The notes under the pieces are model-generated. The model was not told where the DNA came from, made no database searches, and saw only the letters and a list, made by a program, of their open reading frames with translations. From NCBI RefSeq assembly GCF_001730305.1, contig NZ_MIJY01000043.1:1-64000 (forward strand): a stretch of 64,000 bases of DNA, written 5' to 3'. This document shows, one piece after another, positions 1-7,947 of this stretch (its first letter is position 1; each line of letters begins with the position of its first letter). The position numbers and the translations under genes are program-made. Source of the DNA: Enterococcus termitis (GTDB lineage: Bacteria; Bacillota; Bacilli; Lactobacillales; Enterococcaceae).

Positions 1-2
1 GT

Positions 3-110
3 GATGAGCAAGTGAGCTTAGTTGTACCAGGGAACCAAAACTGGCAAAATACGGGAACACAATCAGAGTATCAAGCGGAGTTAACCTATACGTTCTCAGT
101 GATACCATAA
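3..110 (+). CDS. C-terminal end of a WxL-domain surface protein (partial)
   Basis: Frame 3 is open from the window edge to a TAA at 108-110 and encodes 35 residues ending in AELTYTFSVIP. This resembles the last beta strand of WxL domains, which bind peptidoglycan non-covalently in enterococci and lactobacilli (usual form Y-x-A-x-LTWTLS-x-x-P). The rest of the gene lies before the window. Only the end is visible, so the domain call rests on one motif. Confidence 0.55.
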   Translation, partial: DEQVSLVVPGNQNWQNTGTQSEYQAELTYTFSVIP

Positions 111-125
111 AGAGAGATAGATAAG

Positions 126-180
126 TAAGGCTGATCAACTAAGTTCTTTGAGAGAGGAGTTTGGTTGGTCAGCTTTACTT
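126..180 (+). terminator. Possible terminator after the WxL gene
   Basis: An interrupted inverted repeat (GCTGATCAACT ... GGTTGGTCAGC) is followed by TTTACTTTAAA, just downstream of the WxL stop codon. The stem is imperfect and the loop long, so the call is tentative. Confidence 0.4.
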
Positions 181-269
181 TAAATTAATTTGATAAAATT
201 TAAATATCTGAAAATTCGCGCAGTTATAGTCCTGAATATGTCGTTGAAAAAGAGAAGAATACCTCTCGT

Positions 270-2429
270 GTGACTACTTATCTTTATGATAATGTGGGCA
301 ATCGAATTGCCAGTGAGTTGAAAGTTAACGGAAAATCTAAGGGATATACGGAATGGAAGCAAAACGCAGATAATGAGCTGTTGTCTATTACTGGGGAACT
401 TGGGGCAACCTATGAGTATGATGCGAATGGGCACGTCAGCAAGAAAATACGTGTCACAGGGGAAGTCATTACCTATATCTATGATGCCGAAGGTCGTGTG
501 ATTCAGGAAAGTTCTAATTTTGGAACGCAGATTGGGTATTATTATGATGCGTTAGGTAATCGTGTGACAAAAGCAATCGGAAAAGAAACAAATCGTAAAC
601 TAAAGACAGATTTAATGGAATGGATGAAGGGAACGGCTCGTGAAGCACAATTGCGTTTAGCACCAGAGGATATTATACTGGAAGAGGCACTGAATGCAAA
701 AAAAGATTTGAAATGTTTGCCTCTTAAAAATCGGACCTGGATTATTGACCATACGAAAAACCGTCGAAAAGAAGTGGAAGAAAAACAAAAGAAATCTCTT
801 CCAGCAGATACGGCATTGGAAATGATTCACTATGTGAATGATTATACGCAGGAATATGTGAGTCCATTACAGCAAACCATGTCTACCTATCAAGGGTATA
901 AGAAGAAAACTACAGAAGCAACGCTGTTTTATGATCAACGAGAAACAGCTATTGGAGATGATTTGGATACCTATCATCAAGATGGGTTAGGTAGTCTGAT
1001 TACACAAACCAGTAATGAAGAAGGCACACTATATTCTAGTAATCTTTATCAAGAGTATGGGCGAAGTGAACGACCGATTGGTGAACAGGTCGGTTATCGC
1101 AGTCAGTATCATGAAAATTGGAAACAACAGCATTTACGTGCCAGAGAATATGATACAACGACTGGACGTTTCCAACAATTAGATACAGTGGTAGGTGAAA
1201 CAGGAAATACAGTAACCCAGCATAAATATATTTATGCGAACAACAATCCATTGAAATATCGAGATGATGCAGGACGTGCGGGCTGGTTATCCAATTTATG
1301 GAACGGGATCAAGAACACCGGAAAAAAAGTAGTAAATGCGGTGAATAAGTATATTGTTAAGCCTATCGTAAACACAGTGAAAAAAGTAGTGAATACTGTA
1401 GCGAAAGTAGTAAAACCAATCATTAACGCAGTGGCTAGTTGGTTTACTGGTTCAAGTGGAGGGGGCAACCGAGCAGTTTATCCAAGTAACTTTATTGGGC
1501 CGCTTCCAGTAGGTGCTGTACGAGCCAGCAGTTCCGGTGGAAGTAGCTATTATGGCAGTTCGGGGAGTTCTTACAGTACGTCTTCTTCTACTTCGATGGC
1601 AAGTACAAGAATTGTATGGTATGGCAATCAAGCTTATAATTTAAATGATTCTACCCAATATGCGCAATATGTGAAAAAGGTTAACATAGATTATACGAAA
1701 AAACGTGCGGCTGCTAGAATAAAAAAACAATGTGAATCTGCAACTAAATTGTCAACGAGTGAAAAACAGCAACGAAAGAATTTAGAAAAGGCTTTTGGTA
1801 AGCCAAATAGTAGAGGACAATATTATATACCATCACTGACTGGAACAGGTGGTGGAATGTGGATCAGTCTAGAGGAAGCAAAAGCGAAAGCTAATACGCA
1901 GATAGACTGGAAAAATATTGTGGGTGTGGTCGGGTTAGCAGGCTTAACAATATTAGCACCTGAGATTACTATTCCATCGTTTGCGCTCGCGGCGACACCT
2001 GGTGGAGCGACGGCATGGGTAGTGGCTGGAACCTCAACTGTTTCGTTGGCACCAGCCACGTCGATTGCAGGAACGATTAGTATTGCAGGCATAGTTGGTA
2101 ATGGTGAATCTAATAACGATTCTGACTCTGATCTTGATGATTGGGGTGGAAATAACAAACAATCGGATGCTGAATATCATTATAAACAACACGGGGATGA
2201 AGTAGGGGCTAAAGATTTTAATGATTATTTAAGAAAAGCAAATGCTTTCAAAGATACAGTTCTTAGTAAAGGAAAAGCACCAATTAAAGAAGTCTTTGGT
2301 AAAACTCCTAATGTGTTTAGATATAATTTTAATGGGAAGTATATTGACTTACAGCATATTATGGGTACAGATTCATTTGGATTACCTAAAATTATTGACT
2401 ATAAAGTTATTTCGTATGGAACAATATAG
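270..2429 (+). CDS. Rhs/YD-repeat toxin, 5'-truncated, with variable C-terminal toxin
   Basis: The protein opens inside YD repeats (TYLYDNVGNRIAS, TYEYDANGHVSKK, TYIYDAEGRVIQE) and carries the Rhs core end near residue 290 (REYDTTTGRFQQLDTV ... YIYANNNPLKYRDDAGRAG). A Lys/Val-rich amphipathic stretch, a Ser/Gly-rich linker and a hydrophobic segment follow. The last ~90 residues form a separate module with a HYKQHGDEVGAKDFNDYLRKA-like motif of the kind found at the start of many contact-dependent toxin domains. Rhs-like sequence continues upstream in frame to 204, where a stop cuts it, so the secretion and shell-forming N-terminus is missing. The GTG at 270 has no clear ribosome binding site. 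It is probably an orphan Rhs tip rather than a working full-length effector. The toxin's activity is not recognised. Confidence 0.75.
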   Translation: MTTYLYDNVGNRIASELKVNGKSKGYTEWKQNADNELLSITGELGATYEYDANGHVSKKIRVTGEVITYIYDAEGRVIQESSNFGTQIGYYYDALGNRVTKAIGKETNRKLKTDLMEWMKGTAREAQLRLAPEDIILEEALNAKKDLKCLPLKNRTWIIDHTKNRRKEVEEKQKKSLPADTALEMIHYVNDYTQEYVSPLQQTMSTYQGYKKKTTEATLFYDQRETAIGDDLDTYHQDGLGSLITQTSNEEGTLYSSNLYQEYGRSERPIGEQVGYRSQYHENWKQQHLRAREYDTTTGRFQQLDTVVGETGNTVTQHKYIYANNNPLKYRDDAGRAGWLSNLWNGIKNTGKKVVNAVNKYIVKPIVNTVKKVVNTVAKVVKPIINAVASWFTGSSGGGNRAVYPSNFIGPLPVGAVRASSSGGSSYYGSSGSSYSTSSSTSMASTRIVWYGNQAYNLNDSTQYAQYVKKVNIDYTKKRAAARIKKQCESATKLSTSEKQQRKNLEKAFGKPNSRGQYYIPSLTGTGGGMWISLEEAKAKANTQIDWKNIVGVVGLAGLTILAPEITIPSFALAATPGGATAWVVAGTSTVSLAPATSIAGTISIAGIVGNGESNNDSDSDLDDWGGNNKQSDAEYHYKQHGDEVGAKDFNDYLRKANAFKDTVLSKGKAPIKEVFGKTPNVFRYNFNGKYIDLQHIMGTDSFGLPKIIDYKVISYGTI

Positions 2430-2468
2430 ATATAGCAAATATTATTAAAAGATGTGAGGTGATAATGA

Positions 2469-3161
2469 GTGTTAAATCATAAATTTTATTTTTATGACGA
2501 GTCGTTTAATATCCAGACAATTAAAGAAGATGGTTACGTTAGGATATCCAACAAGCTAATCAGTAGTATAAGTCCTTATTTAGATGAACACACCTTTACT
2601 GATTATTATTCAGATAATAAAATTTTGGGGCTTAGTAAAGATGGAACTATTCTAAAATTGGATGATATTAGCTTTTTGAAAGAATGTTTAATTTTGCATG
2701 CTAATACAGAAAAAGAATACAGTAAATTTGTGAACTTTCTTGATAAATCATTAATCAATGGTCACAAGATACTTCATGTTGATGGTAGTCCTGTCACAGG
2801 AGGTTTAATCCACAATTTTGTTTTGACAAGTGAAGTTCCTTCAAAAATTTTTCATGAGGATTTCGAAAAAGACGATGCAAAATTGCAGGATCAATTCATT
2901 AATGAATACTACAATGTTTTTAAAGATGTAAAAATGTATTGGAATGAAGTAGGAAATCTTGAAGACGGATTTAATTATTACGGCATAACAATTTTAACTC
3001 CTGAAATGGCACAACAGTTACTTATTAGAATGGCAGAATATCTAGACGGCAATGATAGTGAGGCAGCTGAGTATTTCATTGGTGATGATTATAATATGTT
3101 AAAAGTACTGTTAAATAGATGTATAGAGGAAAAAAAATACCTTATTCATTTTGGAATTTAA
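2469..3161 (+). CDS. Probable immunity protein for the Rhs C-terminal toxin
   Basis: This encodes 230 residues, acidic, with no signal peptide or membrane segment. It begins at a GTG preceded by GAGGTGAT, 39 bases after the Rhs stop. Its position directly behind a polymorphic toxin tip is the standard place for the cognate immunity gene. I do not recognise the family. The call rests on context alone. Confidence 0.55.
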   Translation: MLNHKFYFYDESFNIQTIKEDGYVRISNKLISSISPYLDEHTFTDYYSDNKILGLSKDGTILKLDDISFLKECLILHANTEKEYSKFVNFLDKSLINGHKILHVDGSPVTGGLIHNFVLTSEVPSKIFHEDFEKDDAKLQDQFINEYYNVFKDVKMYWNEVGNLEDGFNYYGITILTPEMAQQLLIRMAEYLDGNDSEAAEYFIGDDYNMLKVLLNRCIEEKKYLIHFGI

Positions 3162-3356
3162 TTTGTATTAGAGTAGATGAATATATCGACTATGCTCAAG
3201 AAATATATAACAAAAAAGTTCAGTATCTACAGAAATGAATATATATGATACGTTATATGAATATGAAGTTGGTCTAGGAGGATGATAGAAAGTAATAAAA
3301 GAATGTACGTGGCAAGTGAAATTTTTATTTTATTGAACTCACACAAATAGACATTG

Positions 3357-3816
3357 TATCCAAACAGGTAATTGGAAGGAAGTGGGAGCATCTGGTCTAG
3401 GCTTTATCCCAATTGTTGGTGGCGTAGCAAAAAAATCAGTGCAAGCAGGGATTAAAGAAACTGCACAGAGTTCCGCTAAAGAAGTAACCCAAACAATCGC
3501 TAAAAAATCTATAAATGATTTGCCAGATAATGTTCAAGATATCTATAAAAAATATGAAAAAAATGGATGGCAAGGAAATGTTTCAGGGCAAACTCAAGGT
3601 ACAAAAGCTGGAGCAGCATGGAAAAATGATGGAAGTGATGGGGCGGTTGTGCTTCCTAAAAAAGATGCCAGTGGAAAAGGTATTTCATATAAAGAGTTTG
3701 ATATAAATAATAAGATAGCAGGGCAATCCCGTGATGCTGAGAGATTTCTAAAAGGAAGTGATGGAACCATTTATTACACCAATGATCATTATAGAACGGT
3801 TACGAAAGTGGAATAG
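3357..3816 (+). pseudogene. Orphan Rhs-type toxin tip: barnase-like RNase domain (silent cassette)
   Basis: A reading frame open to 3816 starts in a piece of Rhs pre-toxin sequence (GNWKEVGASGLGFIPIVGG) and ends in a microbial ribonuclease (barnase/RNase N1-like) domain of about 75 residues. Candidate catalytic residues are present: Glu in YKEFD, Arg in RDAER and His in NDHYRT. No start codon has a properly spaced ribosome binding site and there is no Rhs delivery part, so it looks like a stored cassette usable only after recombination with a full rhs gene. The first ~300 bases recur at about 5433-5660. Confidence 0.65.
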
Positions 3817-4359
3817 GTGATAGTCGTGAAAAATAAAAAATGGAAAATTCTTTCTAAAATAGAGTCACAAAATATTTGGAGTAAGGTATATAAAGAATTT
3901 GATTTTCAACCCCGTTTTGAAACAGAAGGGGATGTATATTTTATAAATCAATCATACGATTTATATGATTGTAGCGAAGCTGCTTACATTGCAGATACAA
4001 ATATAAACTGGTCAGTTACTATACAGAATATTTTTTTAAAATCTTTAAATAAGGGACAAAAAAAAATTTATGCACTGACTTGGAAACATAATGATTTTAT
4101 TTATGATCCTAGCATAAAGATAGAGTCACAGAATCCTTTGAGCGAAGATAATACAGTTCTAAAAAATAATGGAGATATTTACTATCTTCCAAGATTTTAT
4201 CCAGATGGAGAATATTATATTTTTATAGCTAAAGATTTTAGTTGGGGATATTTAACTGATCCATGGAGAAAACATATTTTTGTTTTTGGAGATCCGTTGA
4301 AGAGAATTTTTCGAAAAGAATCTTCAATTTTAAAATTTAACCTTATTTCATCGAATTAG
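3817..4359 (+). CDS. DUF2716-like protein, candidate immunity protein
   Basis: This is a 180-residue soluble protein starting at GTG one base after the RNase tip's stop, with GGTGATAGTC overlapping the start. The N-terminal pattern WKILSKIESQNIWSKVYKEFDFQP and the later D-I-YYLPRFYPDGEYYIF segment resemble DUF2716 proteins, which often sit in toxin/immunity arrays. A decayed copy of its first ~50 codons occurs at 6388. Direct pairing with the upstream RNase is inferred from position. The usual barnase inhibitor (barstar) is a different fold, so this may have belonged to another toxin. Confidence 0.55.
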   Translation: MIVVKNKKWKILSKIESQNIWSKVYKEFDFQPRFETEGDVYFINQSYDLYDCSEAAYIADTNINWSVTIQNIFLKSLNKGQKKIYALTWKHNDFIYDPSIKIESQNPLSEDNTVLKNNGDIYYLPRFYPDGEYYIFIAKDFSWGYLTDPWRKHIFVFGDPLKRIFRKESSILKFNLISSN

Positions 4360-4486
4360 CTGAGTAGTAAAGATGATGAGAAGAGTATTATAGTGAAACT
4401 GGACTGGTGACTATTATTCAATCTTTAAATAATGGTCACCAGCTTCTTAATGGAAATCATAGTAGGCAGTATCCCATCAATATCAA

Positions 4487-4640
4487 ATGATGTGCCTTAG
4501 ATTATAGGTGTAATAAGGAGATTTTTAGATTACAGAAGATTGAGAGGAGATTTTTATGGAAGAAATGAGTGAGAAACAAGAGAAAGTATCTTTTCTTCAA
4601 GCAATAAAAAACTTTTGGGTTGGCTATATTGATTTTAAAG
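4487..4640 (+). repeat. Direct repeat, copy 1 (leader and start of the DUF805 gene)
   Basis: The spacer and first ~25 codons of the DUF805 gene recur at about 7250-7400. Shared stretches include GATGTGCC, TAGATTATAG and GGAGATTTTTATG. This suggests tandem duplication inside the toxin/immunity array. Confidence 0.6.
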
Positions 4641-4936
4641 GTCGAACCACTCGTACAGAATTTTGGGTGAATATGTTACTGTTTCTTGTTGCGATAATAG
4701 GATTTTTCATTATAGTATGGATGAAAATAGAAAAAGCAGGTTATTTAACATTTGAAGATTATTATTCCTCCATGGGAACCTTTTTCTTTTTGGGGATATT
4801 CTTAGTCATTCCATATTTAGCGATGTTTGCTAGAAGAATGAGAGATGCTGGATTTAATGGTAAAGGAACTAAAATAACAGTTCGAGGAAATATTGTGGAG
4901 GGGAAAGTAAAAATTGGAACGGCATTTATTCCTTGA
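4556..4936 (+). CDS. DUF805 family membrane protein with an unrelated C-terminus
   Basis: A 126-residue protein with a good ribosome binding site (GAGGAGATTTTTATG). Residues 12-100 match DUF805: the FWVGYIDFKGRTTRTEFW motif, two membrane helices, and ARRMRDAGF. After Gly-102 the sequence switches to TKITVRGNIVEGKVKIGTAFIP, which has no DUF805 character and ends the frame. The gene seems to have lost its last helices by recombination. A 26-codon fragment of a second copy is at 7338. Confidence 0.65.
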   Translation: MEEMSEKQEKVSFLQAIKNFWVGYIDFKGRTTRTEFWVNMLLFLVAIIGFFIIVWMKIEKAGYLTFEDYYSSMGTFFFLGIFLVIPYLAMFARRMRDAGFNGKGTKITVRGNIVEGKVKIGTAFIP

Positions 4937-4957
4937 TTTTAGAGAAGGAGGATAAGT

Positions 4958-5362
4958 TTGAAAACAAAAGAAGAACTAGTAAAATCAGCAATAGCAAAGT
5001 TGTTAACTGGAGATAATAAAAAGTTACAATTGCTTAAAAAACAGTGGGAAAAAGCAGAGTTTATTATTGAAGACGAAACAGATGTTGTTTTTTTTGCTAA
5101 TATTCACTTAGGAAATGGCTCTGCTATAGCAATTGAAGGGAATATGAATTTTGAATTAGGAGATGTATATGGAAGAACTAAGGAAAGCCTCTTTGCAGTT
5201 GGATTTATATTGTATGTAAGAAATGGAAGGATATCTTTTTTTGAAACGTATACTTTTGGTGATGATAAGTATCCTGAATTGGATGAACTAAATTTAGTTT
5301 ATTCTACTGGCAAAAAAGAAATTAGAGATTTAAAAAAATTAGATAAAATTCTATGTTGTTAA
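4958..5362 (+). CDS. Small soluble protein of unknown family, possible immunity protein
   Basis: This encodes 134 residues, with TTG start at 4958 and GAAGGAGGATAAG just upstream. It has no signal peptide or membrane helix. It precedes a decayed Rhs tip and sits among immunity genes, so an immunity role is a reasonable guess. I do not recognise the family. Confidence 0.5.
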   Translation: MKTKEELVKSAIAKLLTGDNKKLQLLKKQWEKAEFIIEDETDVVFFANIHLGNGSAIAIEGNMNFELGDVYGRTKESLFAVGFILYVRNGRISFFETYTFGDDKYPELDELNLVYSTGKKEIRDLKKLDKILCC

Positions 5363-5369
5363 ATAAGAG

Positions 5370-5896
5370 TCTATGTTGGCGGCATTCCAATTGTGGGAGA
5401 TATTGGAGATTTTCGTGATGCAGTTCATCATGGTATCCAAACAGGTAATTGGAAGGAAGTGGGGGGCATCTGATCTAGGGTTTATCCCAATTGTTGGTGG
5501 CGTAGCAAAAGAATCAGTGCAAGCAGGGATTAAAGAAACTGTACAGAATTCCGCTAAAGAAGCAACTCAAACAATCGCTAAAAAATCTATAAATGATTTG
5601 CCTAGTAATGTACAAGATATCTATAAAAAATATGAAAAAATGGATGGAGGGGAAAAGTTTCAGGACAACATCCGAAAAGTAGTGCGGGTAAAGGGTATGA
5701 TAATTTGCCTCAAAATTCAGGGGATATGAAACTACCTGAAAAAAGTTCATCTGGAGCTAAAATTGAGTATAAAGAATTCGATGTAAGTTATGACCTTGCG
5801 GCTGGCAATAGAGGTACAGAAAGGTTTGTACATGGAAGTGACGGTTCTGTATACTACACTAATGATCGCTATAAAACTTTTGTGAAAGTTAAGTAG
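5370..5896 (+). pseudogene. Decayed Rhs tip with barnase-like RNase domain, frameshifted
   Basis: Reading across frames gives VGGIPIVGDIGDFRDAVHHG, then the GFIPIVGGVAK stretch, then a C-terminal RNase domain (5705-5896). At least two frameshifts break it, one at an extra G near 5460 and one at the A-run near 5640. The RNase end has candidate Glu (YKEFD) and Arg (RGTER) residues, but the catalytic His position reads Arg (NDRYKTF). It is both frameshifted and probably catalytically dead. Confidence 0.7.
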
Positions 5897-5906
5897 AGGT
5901 GAGGAA

Positions 5907-6347
5907 ATGAAAAATCAACTTTTTAGGATAGCAAAATCTGAAAAAGAGGTAATAAAGAATGATATGTATAATCGAGGATATTTTGTTGTAGAAATTGATA
6001 GTGTAATTCTAAAAAACTATAAGATACTTATGAAAACGATGGCTGGAAAATTTAAATTTCCACATGTTGTTACTAATTTTAATTCACTAAATGATTATAT
6101 GACAGATTTAGACTGGCTAGATAATAAGGTTGGATATACTATATTTATTAACAAATTCCATGAAATTTCATGTGTTTCTTATGATGAAAGTATTAGGATT
6201 GCAGAGTCAAGTTTTTGTGGAATGATGAGGTGGTTATATTATTGGGAGGAAGAGATAACAAAAGTTACTGGATATTGGGATGAAGAAAGTCGAACTTTCA
6301 GTGGCGGATTATCTCCCAAAAGATTCAATATTTATTTAGTCGATTAA
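5907..6347 (+). CDS. Barstar-like immunity protein
   Basis: A 146-residue soluble protein with GAGGTGAGGAA before its ATG, 10 bases after the RNase relic. The segment IDSVILKNYKILMKTMAGKF, then FNSLNDYMTDLDWLD, follows the barstar plan in which an Asn-Leu-Asp-Ala-Leu-x-Asp-x-Leu helix plugs the RNase active site. The family is the expected partner for the barnase-like tips here. Its paralogue is at 6667. The DLDWLD acidic stretch is conserved in both. Confidence 0.7.
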   Translation: MKNQLFRIAKSEKEVIKNDMYNRGYFVVEIDSVILKNYKILMKTMAGKFKFPHVVTNFNSLNDYMTDLDWLDNKVGYTIFINKFHEISCVSYDESIRIAESSFCGMMRWLYYWEEEITKVTGYWDEESRTFSGGLSPKRFNIYLVD

Positions 6348-6387
6348 CGATGCTGAATTGAATAGTAATTAACAAGGATCAAATTAA

Positions 6388-6660
6388 ATGTGGAAAATTC
6401 TTTCTAAAATAGAGTCACAAAATATTTGGAGTAAGATATATTGAGAATTTGATTTTCAGCCCCGTTTTGAAAAAGAGGGGAATGTGTATTCTATAAATCC
6501 TTTGAGCGAAGATAATACACTTCTAAAAAAAATGGAAATATTTATTATCTTCCAAGATGTTATCCAGGTAGAGGTTCTCGAGATGCAGAGCGCTTTGTTA
6601 GAGGGTCAGATGGCTCTCTATACTAAGGATCATTATAAGAGTGTTGTTAAAGTAGAGTGA
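6388..6660 (+). pseudogene. Fused relics of a DUF2716-like gene and an RNase tip
   Basis: From the ATG at 6388 the sequence is nearly identical to the start of the 3817 gene but has an in-frame TGA (near 6442). It then jumps to a copy of the 4120-4200 part. From about 6560 it becomes the last ~32 codons of a barnase-like tip (RDAERFVRGSDGSLY), with a small deletion that removes the YYT motif. This is a scar of recombination between cassettes. Confidence 0.65.
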
Positions 6661-6678
6661 AGATTAGTGAGGTGTATA

Positions 6679-7074
6679 ATGAAAAATCAAATTTTTCGGA
6701 TTTCGAAAGAAGAAAAAAAAGAAATAGCTTCTGAATTGCAGTCAAAAGGATATTTTACTACAGAAATAGATGCTAGCTCATTATTAACTAGTAAGAAATT
6801 TTTGGCTGAAATGGGGAAAATCTTTGAGTATAGCGAAGAGATAGAGAACTATAATTGGTTGGATGATGTTATGAGGGATTTAGAATGGTTGAATAACGAT
6901 TTAGGATACGTACTATTTATAAATAATTCTTTTACAATTATTTATCCGTATCCCGAGGAAGCACCATATAATTTTGCGAGATTCCTATTTTGGATGGAAT
7001 TTTGGGAAGATGAAGTAGAAAGAGTTGTAGTTGGTGGAAAGAAAAAGAAGTTTGATGTTTATTTAGTCGATTAA
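6679..7074 (+). CDS. Second barstar-like immunity protein
   Basis: I take the ATG at 6679 (after GTGAGGTGTATA) rather than 6667; both share one frame. The ~131-residue product begins MKNQIFRISKEEKKEI and keeps the barstar-type core NYNWLDDVMRDLEWLN. It is clearly paralogous to the 5907 protein (both end FDVYLVD or FNIYLVD). No intact toxin is adjacent, so it may serve as an orphan immunity gene against sibling Rhs toxins. Confidence 0.65.
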   Translation: MKNQIFRISKEEKKEIASELQSKGYFTTEIDASSLLTSKKFLAEMGKIFEYSEEIENYNWLDDVMRDLEWLNNDLGYVLFINNSFTIIYPYPEEAPYNFARFLFWMEFWEDEVERVVVGGKKKKFDVYLVD

Positions 7075-7249
7075 TATAAATAATCCTATTTTAAACAAGC
7101 TTCTTGTAGTTGATCTAGGGATGGTTATAGAAAGGGATAGAAGAAGTCATTTAGCAAGTGAAATTTTTAAATTACTGAAATCACACAAATAGATATTAAG
7201 TGAGAGGTAAAATTTTAAAATCTATTTTTGTATCACATTAATATAACTA

Positions 7250-7418
7250 GGGCATATCATCAGTATCAATGATGTGCCCTAGATTATAGATATATTGAGA
7301 GAATTTTTAGATTACAGAAGATTAAGAGGAGATTTTTATGAAAGAAATGACTGAGAAACAAGAAAAGATGTCTTTTTTTCAAGCAATAAAGAACTTGTCT
7401 ACGCTTATTAAAATCTAA
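7250..7418 (+). repeat. Direct repeat copy 2, with a 26-codon DUF805 fragment
   Basis: This is a second copy of the 4487-4640 segment. The ATG at 7338 opens a 26-codon fragment (MKEMTEKQEKMSFFQAIKN, then unrelated residues) ending at TAA 7416-7418. The homology stops exactly where the oppositely oriented DUF4411 gene ends, marking an insertion or recombination edge. The same leader area also holds a shared segment (about 7100-7200, also at about 3270-3355) with CAAGTGAAATTTTT and CACACAAATAGA. Confidence 0.6.
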
Positions 7419-7938
7419 ATTGAAAAGTTTTTTGAAAATCAAATAGAGAAATTGTATGAACACCAAATTCTTTTGCTACATCTGGAATTTTTACAGCTCC
7501 GGTAGGGCTTCCAGCATGTAATTTACCATTTGCGACCTCATTTGTTACAATAACAATCCCTTCACAACAGGCAGTCGCGATTAACCAAGGATCAGCTATG
7601 TTAGGATTTGACCAGTTCCTCAAAGCTTTTTCATTGTAGAAGGGTGAACTTGCAACATACTGAATAATTTCGGCATATTTTTGTAAAATATCTTGACGTT
7701 GACTCTCTTTGAGATGGTTCCCTAAATACTCATCTCGTAACCAAAAATCTAAATCATCCATTTCATCTTCTTTTTTTCTCGATTGGCTCAATTCACTAAA
7801 AATGCAATCTAATAAAATAACTGAATTTTTGGTGACTTGTGACAGCTTTTTCCAATAGCTAGGAAACGTTTCGAATTGATAAAATTGTTTATAAGAGGCA
7901 ATAAACGTATTGCTGTCTAAAATGTATTTGTTATCCAT
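7408..7938 (-). CDS. DUF4411 family PIN-like protein, putative toxin
   Basis: A 176-residue protein. The N-terminus YILDSNTFI and the later ADPWLIATA and VTNE segments have the spacing of acidic residues seen in PIN-type nucleases (first Asp, middle Glu near FSELSQS, then Asp, then Asn/Glu). It lies 9 bases after the ImmA/IrrE-like gene, so the two are co-transcribed. DUF4411 with a COG2856-type partner is a known predicted toxin-antitoxin arrangement. RNase activity is inferred from the family. Confidence 0.65.
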   Translation of the reverse strand: MDNKYILDSNTFIASYKQFYQFETFPSYWKKLSQVTKNSVILLDCIFSELSQSRKKEDEMDDLDFWLRDEYLGNHLKESQRQDILQKYAEIIQYVASSPFYNEKALRNWSNPNIADPWLIATACCEGIVIVTNEVANGKLHAGSPTGAVKIPDVAKEFGVHTISLFDFQKTFQFRF

Positions 7939-7947
7939 AATATACGA

